64,000 nt of DNA from Pseudothioclava nitratireducens (GCF_029210495.1 NZ_JARGDK010000004.1:62001-126000); one strand, 5' to 3'; counted from the stretch's first letter, positions 1-9,176 are shown. Program-made: numbers and translations. The notes: generated by a model from the sequence alone, not told the origin.

Positions 1-59
1 GTCAGGCCACGCCGAAACTCGCGCCGCCCGCGGCACCGGGCACCGAGAGCGACGCCTGA
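1..59 (+). CDS. C-terminal tail of an unidentified protein (5' truncated)
   Basis: Reading frame 3 is open from the window edge and ends at a TGA at 57-59, giving the tail QATPKLAPPAAPGTESDA. A proline/alanine-rich tail of this kind says nothing about function. A strong plus-strand intrinsic terminator follows 25 bases later, which supports a real plus-strand gene ending here. The protein cannot be identified from 18 residues. Confidence 0.5.
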   Translation, partial: QATPKLAPPAAPGTESDA

Positions 60-83
60 GCGCAAGACGATCCGAAACAGATG

Positions 84-113
84 AAGGGCGGCCCCGAGGG
101 ACCGCCCTTTTTT
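84..113 (+). terminator. Rho-independent terminator
   Basis: GGGCGG at 86-91 pairs with CCGCCC at 102-107, an inner CCC/GGG extends the stem, and a run of seven T follows at 108-114. The T-run is on the plus-strand side, so it terminates the gene entering from the left edge. It lies 20 bases from the 3' end of the convergent DUF2189 gene. Confidence 0.85.
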
Positions 114-132
114 CATGTCTGCGTGGCCCGGA

Positions 133-915
133 TCAGGCCGTCAGGTGGCGATACATATGCCAGCTCGCATGACCAAGAATCGGCAGCACTACGAAGAGGC
201 CGATAAACGCCGGCAGCATCCCGAGGAACAGCAGACCCGCGATCGTCGCCGCCCAGATCGCCATCGAGGCCGGGTTGGCGAGCACCGCCTGCACCGAGGT
301 GATGATCGCGGTGATAAAGTCGATCTCGCGCTCCAGCAGAAGCGGCAATCCGACCACGGTAAAGGCGAAGAGCACGGCGGCGAAAGCGGCTCCGACGGCT
401 GTTCCAAAGCTCAGCATGGCCAGCCCGTTCGCACTCAGCAGCACGTCGATCGGGGAGGTATTCCCGCTGAACGCCTTGGTTCCGAGGAACAGCGCGAAAC
501 TGGTATGAGCGATGAAAATCCAGAACATGAACAACAGCAGGATGACCACTGACATCGAGGGCATCTGACGGTCCTTCTGGGCAAAGACCACGCCCAGCAC
601 GTCGCGCCACAAAAGCGGCTCGCCCGCCTCGATGCGACGGCTGACCTCATAAAGCCCAATCGCCGCGAAGGGCGCGAAAAGCGGGAAGCCGAGCATGAAC
701 GGCACCAGCCACCATTCCCGCCCATTGGCCGCGAAGACCAGATAAAGCACGATGCCCCCCAGCACATAGACCAGCGAGAAAAAGATCCCGAAGGCCGGGG
801 CGCGAAGAAAATCCCGCATCCCAAGGCGCAGAACCTCGGGGATCGCCGCGACCGGCATATCCTTGATCTGCGGAAGTTCTGACGGTTCTGATGGGCGCTC
901 CATCACTTGCTGCAT
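133..915 (-). CDS. DUF2189 family integral membrane protein
   Basis: A 260-residue polytopic membrane protein. A soluble N-terminal segment of about 35 residues (with MRDFLRAPAFGIFF leading into the first helix) is followed by about six hydrophobic helices, including a tandem near residues 40-90 and further helices near 120-140, 165-190 and 215-245. This fits the DUF2189 family found in many Rhodobacteraceae, whose biochemical role is unknown. The start ATG at 915 is preceded by a GGGAG ribosome site seven bases upstream. A second ATG four codons in (903) is possible. It is separated from the upstream kinase gene by 249 bases and is probably transcribed alone. The function is not inferable from sequence. 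Confidence 0.8.
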   Translation of the reverse strand: MQQVMERPSEPSELPQIKDMPVAAIPEVLRLGMRDFLRAPAFGIFFSLVYVLGGIVLYLVFAANGREWWLVPFMLGFPLFAPFAAIGLYEVSRRIEAGEPLLWRDVLGVVFAQKDRQMPSMSVVILLLFMFWIFIAHTSFALFLGTKAFSGNTSPIDVLLSANGLAMLSFGTAVGAAFAAVLFAFTVVGLPLLLEREIDFITAIITSVQAVLANPASMAIWAATIAGLLFLGMLPAFIGLFVVLPILGHASWHMYRHLTA

Positions 916-1164
916 CGGCTCTCTCCCTCATGCTGTAAGGCGTGGGATGCGTTGGCCCGGAACCTCTTCATGGCATTGCCGGCCCTCCCTGCCTGCTATG
1001 CCGATCCGTCCGCCTGCGGCATCCCGCCGCAGCTCCAGAATGATCGGGGCGAAGCGGATTTGGCAAGAAAATCTCTCGCGGCAGCGCAGCATCGCGGTCC
1101 GGATGCGCGGGCGCGCGCACCGGATGGCTAAAGGATTTCTGAAAAAGGAACGGGCCCTCGGGTC

Positions 1165-1710
1165 TCAGTGTCCCAAGGCATCAAGCGCCGATTTGAGCTG
1201 CGCTTCGACGGCCTCGCCGCCAGAAAGCTCCAGAATGGGTTCCTTGCGTCTTGCCAGCCAGTCTCGGTGGCGTTGCAGCGAGCGCCCCGAAAAATAGGGA
1301 TCGTCATAACCTGCCGCCCATTTCAGAAAGGCCGCGTGGTTATGCGCCATATCGCCGCCCGGACGGATACGGTCTCCAAACCGCGCGCCTTCGCGCTTGC
1401 GCAGCCGCGCGAGCCGAAGCGGCGTCGGAGCGGTCACGAATACGATCAGGTCCAGCCCCTTGAGGATCGGCTCGCCCCAACCATCGGCGGAGCCCGACAG
1501 AACCCAATCGCCGCCCGCCTTGGCCTGCGCCTCAAGGATCATCTCGATGCGCTCGACAGCGGGGCGTTTGTCGGTGAAGGGAATGGCGCTTTCGCGCCAG
1601 TAATAGTCATCGGTATCGAGATGGGTGACCCCCAGATGCGCGGCAATCGCGCGCCCAAGGGTCGAGGTTCCAGACCCCGCAGCGCCAGTCAGATAGACCC
1701 GCGCCGCCAC
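1165..1710 (-). CDS. P-loop small-molecule kinase-like protein (adenylate/shikimate kinase fold)
   Basis: A 181-residue P-loop protein. It begins MAARVYLTGAAGSGTSTLG, where GAAGSGTST is a Walker A loop with Thr/Ser in place of the usual Lys-Ser/Thr spacing (GxxGxGTS, no Lys, as in some NMP-kinase-like AAA_18 proteins). A DTDDYYW segment near residue 33 resembles the substrate-binding stretch of nucleoside and shikimate kinases. A lid-like RLRKREGARFGDRIRPGG follows near residue 105. It starts four bases downstream of the prfB stop and so is probably cotranscribed with prfB. The substrate is unknown. The missing Walker A lysine is worth noting, because it may not be an active kinase of the ordinary kind. 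Confidence 0.75.
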   Translation of the reverse strand: MAARVYLTGAAGSGTSTLGRAIAAHLGVTHLDTDDYYWRESAIPFTDKRPAVERIEMILEAQAKAGGDWVLSGSADGWGEPILKGLDLIVFVTAPTPLRLARLRKREGARFGDRIRPGGDMAHNHAAFLKWAAGYDDPYFSGRSLQRHRDWLARRKEPILELSGGEAVEAQLKSALDALGH

Positions 1711-1714
1711 CCGA

Positions 1715-2842
1715 TCAGTCGTCCGCTTGCGCGTCGGCGCGAGACTTGCCCTCGACGCCCATCGCCAATGTTGCCGCCATCAGACCGTCGAGATCACCGT
1801 CGAGCACCCCTTGCGTGTCCGAAGTCTCAAACCCCGTCCGAAGGTCCTTCACCATCTGATAGGGTTGCAAGACGTAGGACCGGATCTGGTTGCCCCAGCC
1901 CGCCTCGCCCTTGGCCTCGTGGGCCTCGTTGATGGCGGCGTTCCGCCGGTCCAGCTCCATCTGGTAGAGCCGCGATTTAAGCGCGTTCATCGCGATCTCG
2001 CGGTTCTGGTGCTGCGATTTCATCGACGAGGTCACGACGATATTGGTCGGGATATGGGTGATCCGCACCGCCGAGTCGGTGGTGTTGACGTGCTGACCGC
2101 CCGCACCCGAGGAGCGGTAGGTGTCGATCCGAATCTCGGACGGGTTGATGACGATGTCGATATTGTCGTCGACCACCGGATAAACCCAGACCGAGCAGAA
2201 GGACGTATGCCGCCGTGCCGCCGAGTCGTAAGGCGAGATCCGCACGAGCCGGTGCACGCCCGATTCCGATTTCAGCCAGCCATAGGCGTTGGGGCCGGAA
2301 ATCTTGTAGGTCGCCGATTTGATGCCCGCCTCTTCGCCGGGGGTCTCGGCCTCAAGCTCGACGTCGTAGCCTTTTTTCTCGGCCCAGCGGACATACATCC
2401 GCGCAAGGATCGAGGCCCAGTCGCAGCTTTCCGTGCCGCCCGCGCCCGAGTGAATCTCGAGATAGGTGTCGTTCCCGTCCGCTTCACCATCGAGAAGCGC
2501 TTCAAGTTCCTTCGAGGCCGCATCAGCCTTCAGCGCCTTGAGCGCGGATTCGGCCTCCGAGACGATCTCGGCATCGTCCTCCATCTCGCCCAGCTCGATC
2601 AGCTCGACATTGTCGGTCAGCTCGCGCGCGATGCGTTGATAGGTCTCGTATTTGTCCATCAGCTGCTGACGGTCGCGCATCAGCTTTTGCGCGCGCGCCT
2701 GATCGTCCCACAGCGTGGGGTCCTCGATCATCGCGTTGAATTCCTCGATCCGGTGCGGCGCGGTCTCGAGATCGAGCCGCTGCCCCAGCAGGGTCAGGGA
2801 TTTCTTGATCGCATCGACGGTGTTTTGCGTCTCGGCGCGCAT
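1715..2842 (-). CDS. prfB: Peptide chain release factor 2
   Basis: RF2 recognises UGA and UAA stop codons and triggers peptidyl-tRNA hydrolysis on the ribosome. The 375-residue product has the class-I release-factor layout: an N-terminal helical domain, a stop-recognition loop [15 protein letters not shown] (SPY where E. coli has SPF, as usual in alphaproteobacteria) and the catalytic SGAGGQHVN loop near residue 250. The start was set at the ATG at 2842 ([10 protein letters not shown]), which matches family N-termini; the frame stays open another 20 codons upstream but those residues look non-native. No in-frame TGA and no frameshift site is present, so the autoregulatory programmed +1 frameshift of E. 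coli prfB is absent. It lies 93 bases downstream of mrcA. Confidence 0.97.
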   Translation of the reverse strand: MRAETQNTVDAIKKSLTLLGQRLDLETAPHRIEEFNAMIEDPTLWDDQARAQKLMRDRQQLMDKYETYQRIARELTDNVELIELGEMEDDAEIVSEAESALKALKADAASKELEALLDGEADGNDTYLEIHSGAGGTESCDWASILARMYVRWAEKKGYDVELEAETPGEEAGIKSATYKISGPNAYGWLKSESGVHRLVRISPYDSAARRHTSFCSVWVYPVVDDNIDIVINPSEIRIDTYRSSGAGGQHVNTTDSAVRITHIPTNIVVTSSMKSQHQNREIAMNALKSRLYQMELDRRNAAINEAHEAKGEAGWGNQIRSYVLQPYQMVKDLRTGFETSDTQGVLDGDLDGLMAATLAMGVEGKSRADAQADD

Positions 2843-2935
2843 GGGGTCGGTCCTTCGTATCGGTCTTGGGCGGGTGATAGCGCGAAGCCGGGCGGCGGGC
2901 AAGCGCCCGGCCCGGCTTTGGGTTCGCCACGCGTG

Positions 2936-5494
2936 TCAGTAAAGCCCGCCGGAACTCAGCGTGCCGAAATCGGCCTTCTTCGGGATCACCTTCTGCTGGC
3001 CGGTCGAGGTGGTGATGGCGGTGCCGCCGACATCGTCCTCACCCGGTGCGAAGAGCGGCAGGTTCATCCCCATCGCAAAGCCACCGTCGATCACGATCCC
3101 CAGCCCGGCCATGTCCTGACCGTCGCGCAGATATTCCGAGACGACGAAATCGCCGGTCGCGTCTGCGGACAGACGCTCACCGGTGAAGCGGTTGATCTTG
3201 ACCCAGTGCCCCCCCGGCGGAACGCGGAACTGCGAGCCGCCGAATTTCTTGACGGCTTCCTTCATGAATTCGTTGAAGACCGGCACACAAAGCGTGCCGC
3301 CATAGGCGCCGCGACCAAGGCTGCGCGGGTTGTCATGGCCCATGTAGCAGCCCGCCACGATATTCGAGGTATAGCCGATGAACCAAACATCCTTGGCGTC
3401 ATTGGTGGTCCCGGTCTTGCCCGCAACCGGCACCGGCAGGTTCACGCCCTTGCCCGAGCCGCGCTTGACCACGCCTTCCATCATCGAGGTCAGCTGATAG
3501 GCGGTGATCGCATCCATCACCCGCTCGCGGTTCGAGACCACGCGCGGACCGAGCCCGGCGGCGAGGTTCGGGTCGCTACAATCCGCGCAATCGCGCTGGT
3601 CGTGACGGTAGATCGTGCGCCCGTAGCGGTCCTGCACGCGGTCCACCAGCGTCGGCTCCACCCGCTCGCCGCCATTGGCGAACATCGCATAGGCCGCGAC
3701 CATCTGGAACATCGTGGTTTCCTGTGCGCCAAGCGCGTTGGCGAGGAACGGACGCATCGGATTGTAGACGCCGAAGCGCTCGGCATAGCCCGCGACGGTC
3801 TCCATGCCGATTTCCTGCGCGATCCGGATCGTCATCAGGTTCCGGGATTGCTCGATCCCGGTGCGCACGGGCGTCGGGCCGTAAAACTTGTTCGACGCGT
3901 TCTTGGGGCGCCACAGGCCCTGCGGCGTGTTGATCTCGATCGGGGCGTCGACCACGATCGTGGCCGGGCTGAACCCGGAGTCGAGCGCCGCCGCATAAAC
4001 GAAGGGTTTGAACGACGAGCCGGGCTGACGCATCGCCTGCGTCGCGCGGTTATAGACGCTCGCCTGATAGCTGAAGCCACCCTGCATCGCGATCACGCGG
4101 CCCGTATTCACGTCCATCGCCATGAACGAGCCCTGCACCTCGGGCACCTGACGCAGTGTCCAGCGGATGAAGCTGCCATCCGCATCCGAAGTCATGGCCC
4201 GCACCAGCACCACATCGCCGACCGCGACCAGATCCGAGGCGACCTGCGCCTTGCGGCCCAGCTTGCCGTCGGGCAGCAGCTTGCGCGCCCATTGCACATC
4301 CTTGGCGGGCACCCAGTGACCGTCGTCATCCTCCGCGATCCCCTCGATCCCGATACGCGCGTCATTCTCGCCAAGCGCGAGCACCACCGCAGGCATCCAG
4401 CCCTCGATGTCGCGCGGCGCCTTGTCGGTCGGCACTTCGGCGAGCGCGGCGCGCCAGCTTGCTTCGTCGGTCAGGCGGTCGGCGGGAATGCTCACCCCGG
4501 TGCCGCGCCAGATGCCCTGATTGCGGTCGTAATCCTCAAGCGCATGTTGCAACGCTTTGGACGCCTGATCCTGCATCGCCGGATCGACGGTCGCACGGAT
4601 CGTCAGACCTCCACCAAAGAACTCATCCTCGCCGAAGGTGCGCGAAAGCTGGCGGCGAATTTCGTCGGTGAAATAGTCGCGCGGCGGCAGCGCCTCGCGG
4701 AAGGGCGGGAAGTCGCCATTCTGCACCGAGCGCACCGGCTCCAGCCGCTCGGACTGATAGGTCGCCTCCGAAATATAGCCGTTCTGCCACATCTCGCGCA
4801 GCACGTAATTCCGGCGGCCCTGAAGCCGCTCCATGTTGCGCACCGGGTGGAAATTCGACGGCGCCGCCGGCATCGAGGCAAGGGTCGCGGCCTCGTGCGG
4901 GGCAAGCTCCGCCAGCGTCTTGTTGAAATAGGTCTGCGCCGCGGCCGCCACCCCGTAAGAGTTTTGTCCGAGGAAAATCTCGTTGAGGTAAAGCTCGAGA
5001 ATTCGATCCTTGGACAGCGCCTCTTCGACGCGCGAGGCGAGGATCAGTTCCTTGATCTTACGCTCGACCGAGCGGTCCGAGGACAGCAGGAAGTTCTTCA
5101 TCACCTGCTGCGTGATCGTCGAGGCACCGCGCACGTTCTGACCGCGTGATTTGACCGCATCGATCAGCGCCGCCACCATGCCACGCGCATCGTAGCCCTT
5201 GTGATGGTAGAAATTCTTGTCTTCGGCCGAAACGAAGGCGTTCTTGACCAGATCCGGCATGTCCTGAATCGGCACGAACAGACGGCGCTCCTGCGCGAAT
5301 TCGTCGATCAGCCGGCCCTCGCCATTATAGATCCGCGAGATGGTCTTGGGCGTGTATTGCGCAAGCTGCTCATGGCTCGGCAAGTTGCTGGAATAATACC
5401 AGAAAATCGCGCCCAGCACCAACGCGCCGAAGAACGCCGCCGTCACCAGCCACGAGAACAGCCCACCGATCGAAGACATCACGAAACGGATCAA
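2936..5494 (-). CDS. mrcA: Penicillin-binding protein 1A, bifunctional murein glycosyltransferase/transpeptidase
   Basis: A class A PBP of about 852 residues that polymerises glycan strands and cross-links peptides in the periplasm. A single N-terminal membrane anchor at about residues 12-32 is followed by a GT51 domain with EDKNFYHHKGYD and STITQQVMKNF, then a transpeptidase domain with the catalytic PGSSFKPF (SxxK), SRN and KTGT motifs (AGKTGTTNDAKD). Length fits PBP1A (800-900). Start choice: TTG at 5494 (IRFVMSSIGG) has GGGGG six bases upstream and matches Rhodobacter homologue N-termini; an in-frame ATG at 5515 is the alternative. It sits between amiC and prfB on the same strand, a common cell-wall neighbourhood in Rhodobacterales. 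Confidence 0.95.
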   Translation of the reverse strand: MIRFVMSSIGGLFSWLVTAAFFGALVLGAIFWYYSSNLPSHEQLAQYTPKTISRIYNGEGRLIDEFAQERRLFVPIQDMPDLVKNAFVSAEDKNFYHHKGYDARGMVAALIDAVKSRGQNVRGASTITQQVMKNFLLSSDRSVERKIKELILASRVEEALSKDRILELYLNEIFLGQNSYGVAAAAQTYFNKTLAELAPHEAATLASMPAAPSNFHPVRNMERLQGRRNYVLREMWQNGYISEATYQSERLEPVRSVQNGDFPPFREALPPRDYFTDEIRRQLSRTFGEDEFFGGGLTIRATVDPAMQDQASKALQHALEDYDRNQGIWRGTGVSIPADRLTDEASWRAALAEVPTDKAPRDIEGWMPAVVLALGENDARIGIEGIAEDDDGHWVPAKDVQWARKLLPDGKLGRKAQVASDLVAVGDVVLVRAMTSDADGSFIRWTLRQVPEVQGSFMAMDVNTGRVIAMQGGFSYQASVYNRATQAMRQPGSSFKPFVYAAALDSGFSPATIVVDAPIEINTPQGLWRPKNASNKFYGPTPVRTGIEQSRNLMTIRIAQEIGMETVAGYAERFGVYNPMRPFLANALGAQETTMFQMVAAYAMFANGGERVEPTLVDRVQDRYGRTIYRHDQRDCADCSDPNLAAGLGPRVVSNRERVMDAITAYQLTSMMEGVVKRGSGKGVNLPVPVAGKTGTTNDAKDVWFIGYTSNIVAGCYMGHDNPRSLGRGAYGGTLCVPVFNEFMKEAVKKFGGSQFRVPPGGHWVKINRFTGERLSADATGDFVVSEYLRDGQDMAGLGIVIDGGFAMGMNLPLFAPGEDDVGGTAITTSTGQQKVIPKKADFGTLSSGGLY

Positions 5495-5619
5495 TACGCA
5501 CCCCCATGGGGCCATGCGCCCCCGATTGCGCCTGCGTATACCGCGCGCGCGCGACCGGGTCAAAACAACTTGCCCTCACGTTGGCGAGAAGTTGCGCCCG
5601 GTTTCCCCCGCCCGTCGGG

Positions 5620-6858
5620 CTATTGCCGCAAGAGCCGTGCCTCGGCCGCATCGGCCTGTGCCCAGGACTGCACGCCCGCGACGATGGCGCGAACCATGCG
5701 CGCGCGCCAGTCGGGGTCGAGAAGGCGCTTGCGGTCCGCCTCGGAGGACATGAAGCCAAGCTCCAGCAGCGCCGAGGGGATGTCGGGCGATTTCAGCACC
5801 GAAAAGGCCGCGCCCTGCACCGGATGGCGATGCATCTTGAGCCCCTCGCCCTTGATCGCCCCGGCCAGCACCTGCCCCAGACGGGTTGCACGCGGCTGTG
5901 TCTCGGTGCGCGCCAGATCCATCAGGATCGTTGCGACCTCGTCGTCATGGCCTTCAAGATCGACCCCGGCCAAAAGGTCGGCGCGGTCGTGGCGCTCGGC
6001 CAGCTTTTGCGAGGCCGAATCCTCTGCCTGCTCATCAAGCAGATAAACCGTCGCTCCCGTCGCCTGACCTTCCAGCACGGTATCGGCATGGAGCGAAAGG
6101 AACAGGTCGGCCCCCGCAGCCCGCGCCACGGTGATCCGCGTTTCAAGCGGCACGAAAACGTCCTCCTCGCGGGACATCAGCACCTCGACCCCGGCCCGGC
6201 GCAGCCCTTCCTTCAACTCGCGCGCGAAGCGCAGCACGATGTCGGCCTCCTGAAGCCCTTCGACCTCGGCCCCCGGATCAATCCCGCCATGGCCGGGATC
6301 GAGCACGACGAAGAGCGGACGCTCTCCCATCTGACGACGATGCGGCGGATCGGTGACGGCGGGTTGCGGCAGGTCCCAAAGCGCGGAATCCGACGCGCCC
6401 GAACGCGGCGCAAAAGCATCGGCGGAGACCGGCTCAAGCCGCACCCGGATGCGCGCCGTCCCGGCCAGCCCCTCGGTCTCTTCGACCGCCTCGACCAAGC
6501 GCGCGGGTCCCGAAAGCTCGGCCACGAGGCGCGACCAACCGGGCCGGAAGCGGCCCCATCGAACGGCCTCGATCAACCCGTCAAGCGCCAGCACCTCGGG
6601 CCGCTGGCCCGCGAAGTCGACCTCCCGGAAATCCATGACAAGCCGGGGCGGCTCGCCCAGAAGGTAGGCGCGATAGGGCACTGGTTGGCTCAGCCCGAGT
6701 GTGATCTCGGTTGCCTCCGCCTTTACAGTGACGCGGCTTTCGGCCGGGTCAAGCCGCGCCAGTGCCGAGAGGTCCTGCGCAAAGCCATACCCCGACCACC
6801 ACAACGCGATCAGATAGACCAGCGCCACTGCCAGAACCGTGTAAAGTGCCCGTTTCAT
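5620..6858 (-). CDS. amiC: N-acetylmuramoyl-L-alanine amidase (AmiC type, AMIN plus Amidase_3)
   Basis: A 412-residue periplasmic zinc amidase that cleaves the MurNAc-L-Ala bond to split septal peptidoglycan. It has an N-terminal signal/anchor (residues 1-28), an AMIN-type beta domain (about 35-140) and an Amidase_3 domain (about 185-400). Zinc and catalytic residues are visible in LDPGHGGIDPGAE, the Glu of QEADIV, SLHAD and the ALLELGFMS motif with the catalytic Glu. A TATAGT -10-like hexamer at 6888-6893 lies about 30 bases ahead of the start in the 61-base gap after the aminotransferase gene; its -35 is weak. It is followed after 125 bases by mrcA. Confidence 0.93.
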   Translation of the reverse strand: MKRALYTVLAVALVYLIALWWSGYGFAQDLSALARLDPAESRVTVKAEATEITLGLSQPVPYRAYLLGEPPRLVMDFREVDFAGQRPEVLALDGLIEAVRWGRFRPGWSRLVAELSGPARLVEAVEETEGLAGTARIRVRLEPVSADAFAPRSGASDSALWDLPQPAVTDPPHRRQMGERPLFVVLDPGHGGIDPGAEVEGLQEADIVLRFARELKEGLRRAGVEVLMSREEDVFVPLETRITVARAAGADLFLSLHADTVLEGQATGATVYLLDEQAEDSASQKLAERHDRADLLAGVDLEGHDDEVATILMDLARTETQPRATRLGQVLAGAIKGEGLKMHRHPVQGAAFSVLKSPDIPSALLELGFMSSEADRKRLLDPDWRARMVRAIVAGVQSWAQADAAEARLLRQ

Positions 6859-6919
6859 GCCCGCTCATGCCTTGGTGTTTTGCCCGACTATAGCGGCATT
6901 CGGCGTTGGGCGAAACGGC

Positions 6920-8062
6920 TCAGCCGTGCTTTGCCATGAAGGCCTGCAAGCGCGCCAGCCCCTCGACGATATCCGCAGTCTGACGCGCGTAAGAGAAGCG
7001 CAGGCTCTGCGCGCCGCGATGCGGGTCGAAATCAAGCCCCGGTGTCACCGCCACGCCCGCCTCTTCGAGGATCTGCTGCGCGAAAGCCCGGCTATCCTGG
7101 GTCAACTCCGACACATCGGCATAGACGTAAAACGCCCCGTCCGGCGGCGCGATCTTGTCGAAACCGGCCTTGGGAAGCCCCTCCAGCATCAACCGACGGT
7201 TCTCGGCATAAACCGCACGGTTCGCCTCCAGCTCGTCGATGCAGTCTAGCGCAGCCAAAGCCGCGATCTGGCTTGCATGGGGCGGGCAGATGAACATGTT
7301 CTGCGCCAGCCGCTCGATGGTGCGGACGTGATCCTCGGGGACCACCATCCAGCCCACACGCCAGCCCGTCATCGAGAAGTATTTCGAGAAGGAATTGATC
7401 ACATAGGCCTGATCCGAGACCTCCAGCGCACTCACCGCGCGGTGCTCGTAATGGAGACCGTGATAGATCTCATCCGAGATGAAGCTGATGCCTCGCGCCT
7501 GCGCCGTGCCCATCAACGCCGACAGCTCGGGCTTGCCCAGCATCGTGCCAGACGGATTCCCCGGAGAGGCGACGATCAGGCCCTGAACGTCCTCGGATAT
7601 CTCGTCCGGCACCGGCTGATAGCGGTTCTCGGGGCGCGTCGGAATGCCTACCGGCTCGACCGACATCGCGCGCAGGATCTGGCGATAGCTCGGATAGCCC
7701 GGCTCGCCGAGGGCCACCTTGTCGCCCGCCTCAAAGAGCGCCGAGAACGCCAGCAGGAACGCCCCCGAAGAGCCAGAGGTCACGACGACCCGCGCCGGGT
7801 CGAGCTCCACCCCATACCAGCCCCCATAAAGCGCCGCGATCCCCTCGCGGAGTGCCGGAAGCCCGAGCGCCACCGTATAGCCGAGCGCATCGTTCTCCAG
7901 CGCGGCAGCCAAGGCGGCGCGGGCGCCGGCGGGCGCTGGCGTGGACGGCTGTCCGACCTCCATATGGATGATGTGACGCCCTGCCGCCTCGGCTGCGCGC
8001 GCGGCCTCCATGACATCCATCACAATAAAGGGATCAACCTGTCCGCGGCTTGAGAAACGCAT
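6920..8062 (-). CDS. PLP-dependent class I/II aminotransferase
   Basis: A 380-residue fold-type I aminotransferase related to aspartate/alanine aminotransferases. Visible motifs are MEVGQPSTPAP near the N-terminus, ASPGNPSGTML (the substrate-carboxylate Asn loop), ISDEIYHGLHY (Asp that holds the pyridine nitrogen) and SFSKYFSMTGWRVGW with the Schiff-base Lys. The amino donor cannot be told from sequence. The start is the ATG at 8062 with GGAGG six bases upstream. The same frame remains open for another 960 bases antisense to dsbA, which is not coding. It is divergent from dsbA and separated from it by 195 bases. Confidence 0.92.
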   Translation of the reverse strand: MRFSSRGQVDPFIVMDVMEAARAAEAAGRHIIHMEVGQPSTPAPAGARAALAAALENDALGYTVALGLPALREGIAALYGGWYGVELDPARVVVTSGSSGAFLLAFSALFEAGDKVALGEPGYPSYRQILRAMSVEPVGIPTRPENRYQPVPDEISEDVQGLIVASPGNPSGTMLGKPELSALMGTAQARGISFISDEIYHGLHYEHRAVSALEVSDQAYVINSFSKYFSMTGWRVGWMVVPEDHVRTIERLAQNMFICPPHASQIAALAALDCIDELEANRAVYAENRRLMLEGLPKAGFDKIAPPDGAFYVYADVSELTQDSRAFAQQILEEAGVAVTPGLDFDPHRGAQSLRFSYARQTADIVEGLARLQAFMAKHG

Positions 8063-8257
8063 CCATTGCCTCCATTCTGCGCTGGTCGTTTCAGCGCGGA
8101 TAGGCTGCACCACATCCAAGGTCAATGGTGAACGCCCGATATTGGACACCCGGTCGCAGCCCCGCCCCCTTGCGCCGCGCGCCGCAAATGGCCAGTTTGG
8201 CCCGAACCGCCCGTCAGGGCTCCACGCCCCAAAGGGCCTCGACCACAGGAAGACTTG

Positions 8258-9004
8258 ATGACCCGTTCGATCCTCGCCGCGCTCGCGCTCTCCGCCGCTA
8301 CCGTGATGCCTGCAAGCGCCTTCGACATCTCGGCGATGAGCGAGGCCGAAAAGGCCGCTTTCGGCGACGCGGTGCGCGAATTCCTGATGGCCAATCCCGA
8401 AGTGCTGATCGAGTCGATCAACGTCCTCGAAGAGCGCCAGCAGGCGCAAGCGGCCGAAAACGACAAGCTGCTCGTGCAGACAAACGCGAAAGACATCTTC
8501 GAAGACGGCTACTCCTGGGTCGGTGGCAATCCCGAGGGCGATGTGACCATCGTCGAATTCATGGACTATCGCTGCACCTATTGCCGCAAGGCCTATACCG
8601 AAGTCGAAAAACTGCTCGAACAAGACGACAATATCCGCTTCGTGGTCAAGGAGTTCCCGATCCTTGGCGAAGAATCCGAATTGTCGGGACGCTTCGCCGT
8701 GGCGGTGCACCAGCTTGCGGGCGATGAGGCCTACAAGACCATCCACGACGCGCTGATCGCGTTCCGGGGGGCCGTCACGCTCGACAGCCTGAGCAAGCTC
8801 GCCGAAAGCAACGGTCTCGACGCCGATGCGATCGTGAAACGGATGAACGAGGAAGAGGTGACGGCTGTGCTGCGTGCCAATCACCAGCTGGCTGAGCGCA
8901 TGCGTATCTCGGGCACGCCCGCCTTCGTGATCGGCGGCGAGCTGATGCGCGGCTATGCACCCGTCGATGTCATGGCCAAGATCGTCAAGGATCAGCGCGG
9001 CTGA
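8258..9004 (+). CDS. Periplasmic DsbA-family thiol-disulfide protein
   Basis: A 248-residue exported thioredoxin-fold protein that forms or isomerises disulfides in the periplasm. The signal peptide is MTRSILAALALSAATVMP plus ASA with cleavage near residue 21. An N-terminal helical region of about 70 residues follows, like that of ScsC/BdbD-type proteins. The DsbA core has the active-site CTYC motif (MDYRCTYCRKAY, near residue 105) and the cis-proline loop ISGTPAFVIGG near residue 220. Start ATG 8258 has AGGAAG five bases upstream; the preceding in-frame TTG is less likely. The long palindrome immediately downstream probably ends the transcript. Confidence 0.92.
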   Translation: MTRSILAALALSAATVMPASAFDISAMSEAEKAAFGDAVREFLMANPEVLIESINVLEERQQAQAAENDKLLVQTNAKDIFEDGYSWVGGNPEGDVTIVEFMDYRCTYCRKAYTEVEKLLEQDDNIRFVVKEFPILGEESELSGRFAVAVHQLAGDEAYKTIHDALIAFRGAVTLDSLSKLAESNGLDADAIVKRMNEEEVTAVLRANHQLAERMRISGTPAFVIGGELMRGYAPVDVMAKIVKDQRG

Positions 9005-9030
9005 GCAAAGCCCACACAGAGACAAGCAAG

Positions 9031-9168
9031 GGGGGCTCTGCCCCCCTCTTTACTGCGTAAATTCACCCCCCGGGATATTTGATGCGATTGGAATAGACGC
9101 TTTCTGTCCTCCAATCGCTGGAAATATCCCGGGGGAGTCTGCCGCAGGCAGGCGGGGGCAGAGCCCCC
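9031..9168. repeat. Long imperfect inverted repeat between convergent dsbA and ispG (two facing copies of a dispersed intergenic element)
   Basis: Arms at about 9031-9092 and 9110-9168 mirror each other. GGGGGCTCTGCCCCC (9031-9045) faces GGGGGCAGAGCCCCC (9154-9168), CCCCGGGATATTT (9068-9080) faces AAATATCCCGGGG (9122-9134), and GCGATTGGA faces TCCAATCGC around a spacer centred near 9101. Each arm also contains its own small hairpin. The arm is the same element found singly at 14526 and, diverged, at 19917. Placed between two convergent 3' ends, it could act as a bidirectional transcription barrier. Confidence 0.85.
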
Positions 9169-9176
9169 TGCCCGGC

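Noticed and set aside
8063-9025. An N-terminal extension of the aminotransferase frame antisense to dsbA
   Set aside because: The aminotransferase family begins at MRFSSRG with a GGAGG site; the extra 321 codons are opposite the dsbA gene and have no family similarity.
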